Below are positions 11,801 to 23,182 of a DNA stretch of 64,000 nucleotides, piece after piece. Under the pieces are notes generated by a model, which saw only the letters and a program-made list of their open reading frames with translations, made no database searches and was not told where the DNA came from. How positions within the stretch are numbered: the first letter of the stretch is position 1; the number at the start of each line of letters is the position of its first letter. This DNA comes from Labyrinthula sp. Ha (lineage: Eukaryota > Sar > Bigyra > Labyrinthulida > Labyrinthulaceae): assembly GCA_015227615.1 (NCBI GenBank), contig JAALGZ010000034.1:124001-188000 (forward strand), written 5' to 3'. The translations under genes and the position numbers were made by a program.

Positions 11801-14772
11801 GGAAGCTTATTATTTTATTCACGAGATGTGATTATATTTTTTTGGTGCAGAATTGTTGTCAAGTATTTAGAATAAATTTATTTAAATACCAATGGTTATC
11901 CTAATTCTATTTACTACTAAACGCTAACTGCGCTATCCTGCCTATGTCAGGGGCGTTGAATAGAGTTTGACAGATTTTTTTCGTCTCTAACACCCTATAG
12001 TTCTTGCATCAAGAGTAGATTTTATCATAAAACTTTAATTCTAATATAATGCAAAAGGCTCTTTCTGTGTTCATGGTATTCCTGGAAAGATGTCGGTAGC
12101 AATAATTCCACGTCAAACTGCGTCAAACATAAACTCGGGGACATATTATTTAAAATGTCTAAGTAGACAATTTTCATATAAAATCGAAAAAATCAATGAA
12201 ACCAATATTGGATATTATTTTGGAGTTTGAAGATAGTGCATTTCAGATATCAGTTATTAGAAAAGATATAAGTTCAACAAATTAATGTAAAAAATCGATA
12301 TGACGCTCTGTATGATAAGTAGGCTACCACTCTTTACTGAGTATCACCTGTAATTATACCCAACACACAAAAGTTTCAATTGAAGTAACTATGAGTTTTA
12401 AAAAGGTTACAAATCCTATTCTTCTTAATCTCGCCGACAGTAATTATTTTACTCCTCGTATTCTAGTAAGTTAAGAACGTGCCGGATCATACCCCTAGGA
12501 CAAGTACTGTAGACGATTGCCAGGAAAATTTTACTCTGTGTGCAAATATTTTGAGCGGCAAAATGCATTAAAGCTCTTATCAGGAACTGATGTTTTATTT
12601 AGAGATGCCAGCAGAGAACTAAAATGTTAAGAACAAATATGCGTTTATTGAATTAAACATCTCCTGAGTTATGACTCATTGCCTCAATTATGGTTATGTA
12701 CCTTAATATTGTAATATATTTATCCAGGTTCCTTCAAGGTTTCTAGTGTAGCTATATTCTTGTCTGCTATTTAGCAAAATGTTTCTTCAGTTTCTCATGG
12801 CATACTTTGCTAAGCCCTTCTATGCCTTTCCCTTTTCAGTTTTTTCATCTCCACCTTTCTATTCAATTCATCTTTCTATAGTCTAGAAGAGTGGCTTCCC
12901 CGATTTAGTTTTGTCTTTAGTTCTTTTTTTTTGTCCATGAAATTGAATGTGCTGGAAACCAAAAATCCCTTTGTTGATATCCGGTTCATACAATCCTCAC
13001 TTGTAACAACCAATCTGTATCATCTAAATTACGCTGCACCAAATCATTAGCTTGGAAAAATAAATGGTTCTGGATGCTTCTTCAACTGAGATAAGTACTT
13101 GACTTCATTCAGCTTTCTTGAAATTTGATGCTCTAGTCTTGATTATATCCTTACATTTCTTAGTTTGCTGAGAATCATAGTTCTAGATGCCATCTATTCG
13201 ACAATACTATTTTCCGGTATAGTTTTTAACGATTTTGGGCAATCATCAACATTTTCTTGTTTATTCTGTACTTAAAAGCTTAAAGAAATACAGTTTCCAC
13301 TGTATTAGACTGTAACTAGAATATGATGCTTGATATGAATACATATATATACAATATATGACTCTTCTCCTTCTCTAATATATTTTCTGATTTCTCACAT
13401 TATGCAATTTTGATAAGATCCCTCAGGGCTCACCATTGCAAGGCCAGGATCTACCAATCAACATCTTCTACGCAAAAAATTTACAAAAATTCACCCTGAC
13501 GGAAGAAGCTTTAAAAGTACTATATCACTCTGAGTATCCACAAAGAATTATTCACTCTGCTTCCGTCCCTAATTTCAACTGAATCCACTACTTCGTCCAT
13601 TCCTGCACCAGTTCTGAACATTTTTTCCCAAAGTTCCAGCTAGATTAGTAGCAGCTGCGAAGCCAAGGATGAATAAATCAGTCATTCCTGCACTATTTTT
13701 GGGGAATGTTTAATTTTTAAGCGGAGAGGCTTAATACACTAGAATAAACAGTCTCTTGAGAAACCAATTAAAGCTAGAAAACAGTTGGTGTTCGGAAAAA
13801 CTCTGGTGTTATATTGCTACAAGTTGAATATTCAAGACAGCGACAGTTCGCTCGCCTGCTTTAACATTTAGCTATAGACCGTTATGAAAATAATGATATA
13901 GGTGTTGGCTTTAGGTTTCAACAACAGTTTCACAGAAGTTATTAAGTTTAAGTCAGTGAAAAACTGCTCTATGGAGATGCAGCTTCTTATGGTCTAATAG
14001 TTAAGCTTATATCTCATGAAACATTCGGCATACGAAACAAAACCAAGGGAACCTTATTAAATATACTTGTCATGGCCTTAGCTGGAGGAAACTTCTAGAA
14101 CATCTAAGTTTCGTGTTCCACAACACGTGTGGAGTATGATCTAAGGCTCTTTATATCAACATCACTTTTGGGGGGGTTAATCTTGTTACGAAGTACGAGA
14201 CTATTTATTATTTTGCCAGATTGCAGCACACGAGTTTTCAGTCATTTAAGTTTTTGTAAATCTGGTCCATTATTTAATATATTTTCATTCTTCCAAATTA
14301 TTAGCCCAATAATTACATGTTGGTAAATTATAAGGAATTCCGACCACAAGTAATTATTATAAATATATGACATCATAATTTAATTTTCAGCTGATATTAT
14401 TTTATATTTATAGCTGACTAGATATATAATAATTATTATGGACCAATTTGTTCATCCGAGTTTTCCGAATAATTTAAATATATATATTAAATTAAGTCAC
14501 TGAAAAAAAAAAGATCTAAAAGAATTAAATTCTTATATTAACTATAATTGAATAACAATTTCTTGTAAGTTTATAGGAAATTTCTTATAGTTAATATATA
14601 ATATATAAACCAACATAACATATATTTCTAATACTGTAATACTAAATATGTCAAACACCGAAGGACATTTTCCGCAATCGCGGGCATTTAAAAAGATTGT
14701 ATTTTACCGCGTGGCACGTACCAAATCAAAATAGAAAACTCCGCATAGAGAACAAACTAAAAACAAACTAAA
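5816..14772. other. Gene-poor stretch of about 9 kb
   Basis: I find no convincing coding region. Open frames are short and show no recognisable domain or codon bias. There are simple AT tracts (for example TATATA runs near 6326-6340 and 10808-10824) and a GA run near 8462-8473. No tRNA-type B box was found on either strand. The last 400 bases before 14773 are extremely AT-rich and probably hold the promoter of the RGS gene there. Decayed transposon sequence is possible, but I cannot identify any. Confidence 0.5.
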
Positions 14773-15708
14773 ATGAATTTCCCTACACGAGAAAGTTTAC
14801 GAAAATCGACGAAAACTTCATCAGGACTTAGTAGTCACTCCGGTTGTGGCTGTTCAGACGCTTTATCAGGATATGCCGTAAGTAAGTTTCCTTCGGTGAA
14901 CTCAATTCGGAATATAAGAGATATTTTTGAACATCCGGTTGCATGGAGCGAGTTTAATGAGTGCTTAAAAGAAGCGTATGCAGAAGAAAATTCTTTATTT
15001 TATGAAGCTGTAGATAAATATGAAAAGTTATCAGTTGAAAGACAACAACAGGAAGGAAAAAATATTCTTGAAACATATGTTTATGATAACAGCACAACTT
15101 GGGTAAACCTTCCTTCGGAGATAAAAGAAGAACTTGAAAATACTGATAAGTTTTGTAAAACAACTTTTTCTTCTGCTAAAGATGAAATAGAAACACTTAT
15201 GGAAAATAACTTTCTAGAAGCTTTTAGAGCACACTTGGAAACATTACATGAACAAAGTGGAAGAAGAACTAAATTAACTCCAAAAGAAAGAGTTGCTTGT
15301 TTTTTGAAAAAATTACATCATGAAAACCATGAAAGAAAAAAAAAGTTTATAGAAGCACAAAGTAAAAGAAGGTCACGAGTATTAAGTAAACTTGAGGATA
15401 TTACTGAACAAGTACTTCATAAGCAAGATTTAGAAAAAGATATAAAGTTACATAAACTTGAAGAAAGTAAGTTTAAAATTGGAAAAAGTAAAGCATGGCA
15501 TAAAGAAAAGCTGCTCAGTAGGGTTGATAATATGATGGAAAAAGTAGAAGAAAAAACAGAAAAGAAAAAAGAAAGGATATTAACAAGGTTTCTTCATCAA
15601 AAACATAAAATAGAAGAACGAAATAAACGTTCACGAAGTGCTTTAGATGAGTTGGAATCTGTTGATATACAACCAACACGAACTCGTGGATCTTTTTCCT
15701 TATTTTGA
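14773..15708 (+). CDS. RGS-domain protein with a basic coiled-coil tail
   Basis: A 311-residue intronless gene. After a Ser/Thr/Lys-rich leader, an RGS domain spans about residues 48-157, with an FEHPVAWSEFNECL helix, the YAEENSLFYEAV contact segment, TTFSSAKDEIETLM and FLEAFRAHLE. Residues 165-300 are strongly Lys/Glu/Arg-rich and predicted to form a long charged helix or coiled coil, which is not part of ordinary short RGS proteins and may bind a partner, the cytoskeleton or RNA. The RGS part aligns by eye with that of the reverse-strand gene at 5120-5815, so they are likely paralogues. The gene converges on the PH-domain gene with only 51 bp between stop codons. AATAAA occurs at 15736-15741. 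Confidence 0.8.
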   Translation: MNFPTRESLRKSTKTSSGLSSHSGCGCSDALSGYAVSKFPSVNSIRNIRDIFEHPVAWSEFNECLKEAYAEENSLFYEAVDKYEKLSVERQQQEGKNILETYVYDNSTTWVNLPSEIKEELENTDKFCKTTFSSAKDEIETLMENNFLEAFRAHLETLHEQSGRRTKLTPKERVACFLKKLHHENHERKKKFIEAQSKRRSRVLSKLEDITEQVLHKQDLEKDIKLHKLEESKFKIGKSKAWHKEKLLSRVDNMMEKVEEKTEKKKERILTRFLHQKHKIEERNKRSRSALDELESVDIQPTRTRGSFSLF

Positions 15709-15759
15709 AGATAAATCTTATTAGAAAATGTTTGTAATAAAATGTACAATTTTCAATAT

Positions 15760-16683
15760 TTAAAACTCATCTATTCCAAGAGTTGGTCTTTGAAAAACAA
15801 GTTCAAATCTTTCTCGAATCAAATTTAGTTCTTGATCTAATCCACTCACTTCATACTTTTTAACTAAACTTTCTATATAAAATAAAGCTTTTTCAACTTC
15901 ACGTGCACCTTCAGGATTAGTTCCAGTAAGTACAGTTTCTGAGTTTTTCTTTTGCCCTCTTTTTCTTCTTTTATCTCTAATACCTTTTTCAAGTATTTCA
16001 AACTTAAGTTTCTCATATCTGGTTCTTTGTTTATCAGTTTCATTTATTCTATCTTTTAAAACTTCTTTCTGTTTTTGAACACTTTTCATATCATCTAAAA
16101 TTTTATCTAATACATCATCTGCAGCAAGATGTGCTTCATAACTTGCATACTGTGCTCGCTGAAGATTCTCCATCCACTTTTGACTTTCTTGCATTCCTGA
16201 ACAACGAATACAAACAACCATATTATTCTTTTCTCTTGTTGTTATTCCTGGAATTGAAAATATATCTGTAGTATTATCAACTTCATAATTTGTATATATT
16301 TCACTTTCTGTAGCTAAGGAACTTCTTTTACTTGCTGAAATAAAAGAACCACCAGCACTTCTTACTAAAGGTTCTTTTGAAGGAACACTTACTTTAATAG
16401 ATACTTTAAATACATATTTATTATCAGTTTTCCCTTCTGGAGAAACTCTAGCTTTTCCAAGTGGAATTATGCCCGTTGGTTGTAATAAAACTGGATTAGT
16501 GAAACTAAGTGAGTTGTCTTCTTCATACGAAAGTGAACTTTTTATGGAGGGATCATAATAAAGGAGAAAAGAATGGTGAAGAACACAAAAATAAGGTCTA
16601 AAAGTTCCTCTCGATGCATTTGTTGTTTCAGTTCTTAGCTTTGTTCTTGTCAACTCTAAATCACCATAGAATGTTGCTGTCAT
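15760..16683 (-). CDS. PH-domain protein with C-terminal coiled coil
   Basis: A 307-residue protein. The N-terminal 180 residues read as a pleckstrin homology domain. Strand one starts near residue 4, RGTFRPYFCVLHHSFLLYYD (26-45) gives the typical 'r.fvl....L.yy' strands, PTGIIPLG (69-76) is a middle strand, and the closing helix SQKWMENLQRAQ (167-178) carries the invariant Trp at position 170. About 50 Ser/Thr-rich residues (100-150) are inserted before the last strand, making this a split or enlarged PH domain. Residues 185-245 are a basic coiled coil. PH domains bind phosphoinositides or proteins at membranes. The neighbouring convergent gene encodes an RGS protein, so both may serve membrane signalling. 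That link is inference from position and domain type. Confidence 0.75.
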   Translation of the reverse strand: MTATFYGDLELTRTKLRTETTNASRGTFRPYFCVLHHSFLLYYDPSIKSSLSYEEDNSLSFTNPVLLQPTGIIPLGKARVSPEGKTDNKYVFKVSIKVSVPSKEPLVRSAGGSFISASKRSSLATESEIYTNYEVDNTTDIFSIPGITTREKNNMVVCIRCSGMQESQKWMENLQRAQYASYEAHLAADDVLDKILDDMKSVQKQKEVLKDRINETDKQRTRYEKLKFEILEKGIRDKRRKRGQKKNSETVLTGTNPEGAREVEKALFYIESLVKKYEVSGLDQELNLIRERFELVFQRPTLGIDEF

Positions 16684-18233
16684 TGTTTTTATTTTGTCTC
16701 TTCGTGACGCTTCTTGATATAAATATATTAGACTGATATATGGGCAAACTAGAATGTATACGGCTTGGAATTCAGTGTATAAGATATATTTATTTATGTT
16801 AAACTTAAGTTTTATAGAAGAAGTATTATATTAGAAATATTAATTTACCCCTAATTATCACAATAGTTTTTGTCAACTCTATCTCAATCAATTGCCACTT
16901 TCCTCTTATCAACCTGCAGACACTACCCTAATATATGATTTTCTATTATAGGTATTTAACATTGGATGATTGGGTACAATTTACCCTGAGGAAGTTGTTT
17001 CAGTGCGTTAACTTCATAAAATATTAATCTAAGTTATTCTCAAATTGAGAAAAGTAGAACTGAGTAGATAATATGGTGTGACTCCAACTGCCGATCTGCT
17101 GATAGTACCGAAAAAAAAAGCAATTGTGAAAATGAAGACGCATAAGAAGATTTAAGCTGTTCTGGCCTTGATTTCTCTTGCTGTTTGCTTCTATATCGAT
17201 GCTTGGGTCCAAGTTGATATTCAGTTGCTTGTAAGTATAAATTAGAGTCAAGAAGGAGAGGTTTTTAAGTTAGAGAGGAGGCTGAGGTGATTAGAATTGA
17301 AGTCAAACAACACTTGGAGTTAACCCAGTAGGATATTTAGTGCTTGCCGAACTATATCGAGATAATGTTCAGGATTCATGTTATGGTGCTCAGGATCATC
17401 TTCAATTGTGTTAGAAGTCGGGGCATATGATCAGGCATTTGGACAGTTGCAGTATTGTTCTTATATCTGTTGCATGTGGTGAGTCGTGAAACATTGATCA
17501 ACGGATGGAGGAGCGGCTTCAGATAAAGTTGTGATTGTTAAGAGCGGTATTGACGCCTCTTTAGGTGTTGATATGGGGTTGCTAGATATTCGTTCATTTA
17601 CTGGGAGCCTGAGAAGTGGTGTTATTCTAACTCTTCAACGGGTGCTGAATGTTTCTGGGACCAGTTTTTATAGCTTTTCTCTTATTTTCAAAAGGCTCAG
17701 GCCATTGCTGGTGATAGCCTTAGCATATAAAGGTGAAGTGGCAAGATCCGCTGAGTTGTAGAACATAAATAGATTAGCAATATGAAAAAGTCATAAATCT
17801 GCTTGTTTATTTCCTTATGTTTCATGTTCTACAATTTGCAGTTAAAGTTAACTTGTAGAGATCAAGAGCAATAATCACGTTCCCCTTTTCAGAGTTGTTC
17901 TGTTTACTTCTTAATCATTTCGTTCATTCTAGAACTTTTATACAACCCAAATACGGGAAAAGGGGTTATAGTCAGCGCAACCATGTGCCGCAAGTATCAT
18001 TACAAGATAACGGATTGTTTTTACGCCTTGGATTCTTCGAAGGGGTGGTGTTTTATGGGGTGTAACTTGTAACTTGTATTGCTTCGAAAGAAAGCTTCAT
18101 TTTCCAGCTTCTACAGCAGTTTTTTTTCTTACTTCTCCCTAAAGCTATGCCAGAGACAAGACATCAAGGAGCGCAAATATTAGGGCGTAATTAGTTGGGA
18201 CGTTCCGTAAAAAACCCTGCAGGTCTTGTTACT
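16684..18233. other. Intergenic, no gene seen
   Basis: About 1.5 kb upstream of the PH-domain gene and before the copia element. Only short open frames without domain signal are present (for example 17531-17761 on the plus strand). The first 150 bases probably hold the PH gene promoter. Confidence 0.5.
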
Positions 18234-18438
18234 TATTTCCTTTAAAATAATAGTTAGATATGGGAAACGTCTTAAAGGTTTTCTTTGCTTTCCTCTAAGG
18301 AGCGTTATATATATAGATATAATAGTTTGGTACTCGACATACATTGTTTTTTTTACCAAAGGGAGGCAAAACCACCTAAAGTTTAAAAGCAAGATAAAAT
18401 ACATACTTTTCTTCAAAAACAGGTTAAGAGCCTAAACA
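18234..18438 (+). repeat. 5' LTR of the copia element
   Basis: Matches 22364-22590 from TATTTCC onward, including GTTAGATATGGGAAACGTCT and the AAGAGCCTAA end. The gag start lies only a few bases downstream. The outer end is approximate. Confidence 0.75.
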
Positions 18439-18449
18439 ATATCCATGAC

Positions 18450-19290
18450 AAGCGAAAAGAACTATCAAATCCCACGTCTTGAACTCCATGGCGACTTCCA
18501 CCTCTGGGAGTGGCGTATTCGTTCCTACTTTGTAGAGTTAGGTGTATGGAACTGGGTCTCCGAAGGCACAGCGCTGGAAGCAACTGACAACGAGACAGTC
18601 GCCGCCCGAAAAACGAAGTGCTTAACAACGCTGACGAACTCTATAGATAATAATCTTGCAATCCACTTGGTCCATCTCAGTGACGCTCATCAGATATATA
18701 AGAAAATAAGACTGATGTTTCTCGGGAACAAAACTGCAGAATCTTTCAAAGTAAATAAGCAACTTTCTGAATTAAAATTTGAAGGAAGTTATTATTGGTT
18801 GATCAACACCTTTTTGCAGCTTACATCAAAACTTGAGAACCTCGGAAATACTCTTGATTACAAAAACCTTTTACTAATGTTGTTTGATAAATTTCCACAG
18901 GGAATGTTCGACCTCTCTTACAATCAAAAATTAACAATTGAGTACTCTGTTCTTGATCGTTTGGTATTTGATCAGAAAATAGATGCAGTAATGCGATATT
19001 TAGTACAACGTGGGGTATATAGACCCACTGAAAAGCCCACTGTGTATTCTTCCGTGGCACAAAGTAAGAGATGTCCAAAGTGTAACCTTACACATAGGAG
19101 CTCAAGGTGTCCAAAATGTTATGAATGTGGAAAAACCGGGCACTCACGTAGATATTGCCCGAACAGGAGGCATAACACTGGTCAAAACTCCAACAACTCC
19201 AACAACGTTAGAACTGATCATGCGAACCTAGAAACAAGTGAAAAAACCAAAGCGAGTTTCATTGATTTTTCAGCTGAAAATGAAAATTAA
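18450..19290 (+). pseudogene. Copia gag region with zinc knuckle
   Basis: Capsid-like helical region (UBN2/Retrotran_gag type) beginning directly after the 5' LTR, with a CX2CX4HX4C nucleic-acid-binding knuckle in its last quarter. It is part of the broken copia element, and coordinates are rounded. Confidence 0.75.
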
Positions 19291-19309
19291 TCTTTCTCAA
19301 ACGTTTTCA

Positions 19310-20430
19310 TCATGGAATCAGGAGCATCCTACCATTTCTCAGGATATAAGAACTTATTTCAATCGTTGGAAGAATGTGAACCCCAGTGGGTCGCAACAGC
19401 CAACGGCAACATCTCATGCATCTTCAAAGGAACAATTAACTTCATTTCTGAGGATGGTCGTAAAGTTGAGCTTACAGAAGTTTTTTGCCATGAAGGAATA
19501 CCAAACTTAATTTCAGTTTCTCAATTAAATTCAAAAGGTTTCACTGTTTTATTTGAAAATGAATATTGCATCGTAAAAAGCAACACGTCAAACTTCTCCA
19601 TGCAAATCCCAGTTGAACATGGAGTTGCAATTTTACGTTCTAGACCGAATTCAGATTTTGTAGCAACAAATAAGATATGGGATAATAGGTTGAACCATAT
19701 TGCAGAAAATAGCATTGGCAAACTGCAAGAAAAAGTCGGTGGACTTAAATTCGGAGAGAATAAGAATATTTGTGAGGGATGTGTAAAAGGTAAATTCAAC
19801 AGGGAGAAACAAAACATATTAATTCCGTAACAATCAGAAAGCCTCTGGGACTTATTATAGCTGACTCAATAGGCCCTTTTCCATAAAGCATAGAAGGTTT
19901 TGTAGGAGCGTTGGTTTTAACTTGCACTCAATCAAACTTCTCGTGGACTTTCAGTTTTAAAAACAGATCCGAAATACCCCAGATAATTATCAAACATATT
20001 ACGAAACTAGAGAGACAATTTTCCGGAAAAATACTGTATTTTCAAAGTGATAAGGCTTTAGAGTTCAAGGGAATGACCTTCTTTCTTTCTTTAATAAAAC
20101 TGGGATCGAGAGGAGATATTCAATCCCATATATCCACGAACAAAATGGTAGAGCGGAAGAAAAAAAAATAACCTGCTGGTAAAGGCAATGAGAAGTTCTC
20201 TGAAACAAGCGAACCTTTCTGTTGGTTTTTGGTCGCTAGCTTTACATTCTTCTAACTTTGTACAAAACCGTATTTGTGGTCTCCAAAGTGAACATACACC
20301 TTATCAGAAACTTATGGGCCACTCTCCTGATATTTCCAACGTCAGAGTATTCGGCAGTATTGACTACGCTCAGGTGAATAAAGAAGCAGGGTCAAAACTG
20401 CAAGATACAGGCGTAAAAGTCAGGTTTGTA
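19310..20430 (+). pseudogene. Copia protease and integrase region
   Basis: An aspartic-protease-like SGASYH segment is followed by a GAG-pre-integrase zinc-binding segment and integrase core remnants. It is part of the broken copia element, and coordinates are rounded. Confidence 0.65.
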
Positions 20431-20829
20431 TGATACCCCAAACACCATCCAGGTTGGATGGTGATGGACCTTACAACTCGAAGGATTTTTCCAACAGTTT
20501 CATTACTGTTAGATGACACTAAATTTTATGATGCAAATGATCCTCGAGAATTCACAGAAGTGATAGATGTAGACGCAACCGAGTCAACTAGAGAAAGAAA
20601 TATCTTGATTGAAAATAACGTGCCTTTTTCTGAAGAAACTGAGCAAGTAATTATTGAAAATATTCAAGAAAATATTGAAGAACCTCAAGAAAATATTCAG
20701 CAACTTGAAAAAGAAACTCCTGACACACCTTACTTAAATAGAAGCTTCAATATCTCTTTTGAAAATATCATCGAACACAGTCGAAGGAGAACTCAACAAG
20801 GAAATGTAGCTGCTGGCTCTGGAATTAAA

Positions 20830-22320
20830 AAACGGAAGGAACTATATGCTTCTGAAGACAAGGATAAATGGGTTAGTGCCTATGGAAAAGAGTTAGAAGT
20901 TTTAGAAAGCGTGGGCAAGCTAACTGTTGTTGACAGACCTCAAGGGGTTCAAGTTATACCTTTTCATGAAGTGTTCGAGTTAAAAAACGAGCCAGATGGC
21001 CCTCTTACTAGGCCCAAGGTGCGCCTAACCACCAGGGGAGATTTTGTAAACGACATAAAATGATACTACTCCCCGGTAGTTGCACCAGAGTTTATAAAGA
21101 TGTTCCTTATTATTAGCTGGAGCAGAAATTGGAACATTAGACAGGCTGACGTTACCAGTGCGTATCTCTATGGCCGTTTAGATAGCCCGTATTTATGCAA
21201 CTGCCCCAAGGTCACAAACTGAGAACCCAGGACAACTTAAAGGTATATAAATGTGAAGCTAGTATTTACGGCCTCAAACAAAGTGGTAAAGTTGGGTTCA
21301 GAACTATCCACATTTTTCTAAGACAGCTGGGATTTCAGGCATCAGTTAACGGAGGAGGAGTTTACTACCTAGAAATGTCCGGGAACACAATTCTTTTGAT
21401 AGTTTATGTAGATGATCTAGCTTATTCTAGCAACACGGAGGAGCTAACTAAGTGGTTTGAGAAAGAGTTAGCGGCAAAGTTTCAGATAAAATGTGCTGAA
21501 CTTATCATCAAGTTCATAGGTTTAGAACTGAAGCAAGAAAAAGATATATTATGGTTGGACCAAGAGGGAAAAATATTGGAAATGGCCAAAGAATACAACA
21601 TGCACCAAGATGAAGCTACAAATATAGTTACTCCTATTATAGTGGATCCAGTAATTCCGACTGATTACAACGTGGAAATACGTAAACTTCAGAAAATCAT
21701 AGGTGAATTATCATATATTGCAAATTGTTCCCGCCCTGACATATCTTTTGCAGTTAACTTTATTACCAGAAATCTACAAACTGAGAAGCTGGGACTCCTA
21801 CGTATGTCAAGTAGGATTTTGAGATATTTGATAAATACTAGAAATTTTGCAATCAAGCTAAAACGTGAAGAAAAGTTCAGCATCAAGGCTCTGAGTGATG
21901 CCTCATTTGCTGATTGCATCGAAGACAAGTATAAATCTACTGTAGGTTTTATAATTTATATGGGAAATGTACTGATATCTTGGAAATGCAAGAAGATGAA
22001 ATGGGTCGCAGCTTCATCAGGGGTCTCAGAATACCTTGCTCTACATATGTTGGTCAAAGAAGTCATTCATTTATTATAAATTATACAAGAGGGGTTTAAA
22101 ATTGACGTTGTTTGTCCAGAAGTTTATTGTGATTCCAAAGCAGCAAGAGATATTTCGAAGTCTGAAGCTCCTGCAAATGCCACTAGGTATCTTGGAACCA
22201 AATATTTTATGATCCAGCAAGCAACAGAAGAAGGTTTAATTAATGTGAAAGAAATTAGGACGGAAGATAACACAGCAGATTTATTTACGAAGAGTTTGGA
22301 CAAGATTAAATTTGAGAAAT
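20830..22320 (+). pseudogene. Copia reverse transcriptase and RNase H region
   Basis: RVT_2-type reverse transcriptase with a YVDDL box, the conserved IGELSYIANCSRPDISFAV segment that follows RT in copia elements, and an RNase H start (SDASFAD). It is part of the broken copia element, and coordinates are rounded. Confidence 0.75.
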
Positions 22321-22363
22321 TTAGGAATAATATTCTATGTAGTTCTATCTAACTACGGAGGAG

Positions 22364-22590
22364 TATTTCCTATAGAATAATAGTTAGATATGGGAAACGT
22401 CTTAGAGGTTTTCTTAGCTTTCCTCTAAGGAGCGTTATATATATAGTAGTTTGGTAGTCGACATATATGGTTTTATTTACCCAAGAGAGGCAAAACGACC
22501 TAAAGTTTAAAACTAAATAAAATACATACTTTTCTTCAAAAACAAATAAGACTACAAATATGTTTAAAAAAGAGCCTAATATTATGCTTG
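22364..22590 (+). repeat. 3' LTR of the copia element
   Basis: Second copy of the LTR, preceded by a short purine tract (GGAGGAG). It is about 90% identical to the 5' copy, with small length differences near its 3' end. The outer end is approximate. Confidence 0.75.
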
Positions 22591-23182
22591 ATAGTAACAG
22601 GAATAACATTAACCTTAACTTCCATAGTTAATGTTGTTTCAGTGTTGTTCTTGCGAAGTATATCACTTACAATGTTAGCTTAGCTAGATCTCAAGAGTAA
22701 AGTACTAAACTTGGCTTCTACGTATAAGAGCTTATCAATTTGTTATAACTAACTTTCCTCTTTGCAACAAAAATTTGATCGGTGAGAAGTATTAAGTGTC
22801 TCTAAAACAGTCATTCTTTCGTTTTACTTTAGCTCTTCGGTTTCTTTGGTTTCTGCTTATTTTATTCATTATTTTTTCTATAAAGAGAAACCAGTTGGTT
22901 TAAGTGATACAGAAAAAACAAATATGGAGGTGCTTATGACATTGTAGAGGCGTCGTAGCGGTTTTTTGGCTATTTAGTCTTAGAATCCTTTTAAAAAAAC
23001 TTCCGTATGTGCGTTACGCAGAAATACTGCCAACAGAATCACCATCCGTTGATTCTTCATTTCATGTACTAGTTTTATCATACTCAGGTTCTTCTTGATA
23101 CTACTGTATAGATTAAAAATGTTGGTTTCTAAACTAACTTAATATTATTGCATTGTACTGTTCAGTTTCTTGTGCTAAGCAC
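22591..23182. other. Intergenic, no gene seen
   Basis: About 590 bp between the copia element and the 3' end of the reverse-strand caspase-fold gene. I see no open frame or repeat of note. Confidence 0.5.

Larger units (their letters stand above)
18234..22590 (+). mobile_element. Ty1/copia LTR retrotransposon, broken
   Basis: LTR-bounded element of about 4.4 kb. Its parts run in the order gag, protease, integrase, reverse transcriptase, RNase H, which is diagnostic for the copia (Pseudoviridae) group because integrase precedes RT. A CCHC zinc knuckle ends the gag part, a YVDDL RT box lies near 21410, and an RNase H segment precedes a purine-rich tract next to the 3' LTR. The two LTRs are about 90% identical over the aligned 185 bp, so this is not a recent insertion. 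The coding region has several interruptions and looks inactive. No clear target-site duplication was found. Confidence 0.85.

Noticed and set aside
13420-13580. PQGSPL-like codons (13422-13439) resembling a LINE reverse transcriptase motif
   Set aside because: Only the one six-residue match was found. The flanking residues do not continue as reverse transcriptase and no YxDD box follows, so chance is likely.
5816-14772. Search for tRNA genes in the gene desert
   Set aside because: No GGTTCGANNCC-type B box with a matching acceptor stem was found by eye on either strand. A few TTCGAA words lack the rest of the pattern.
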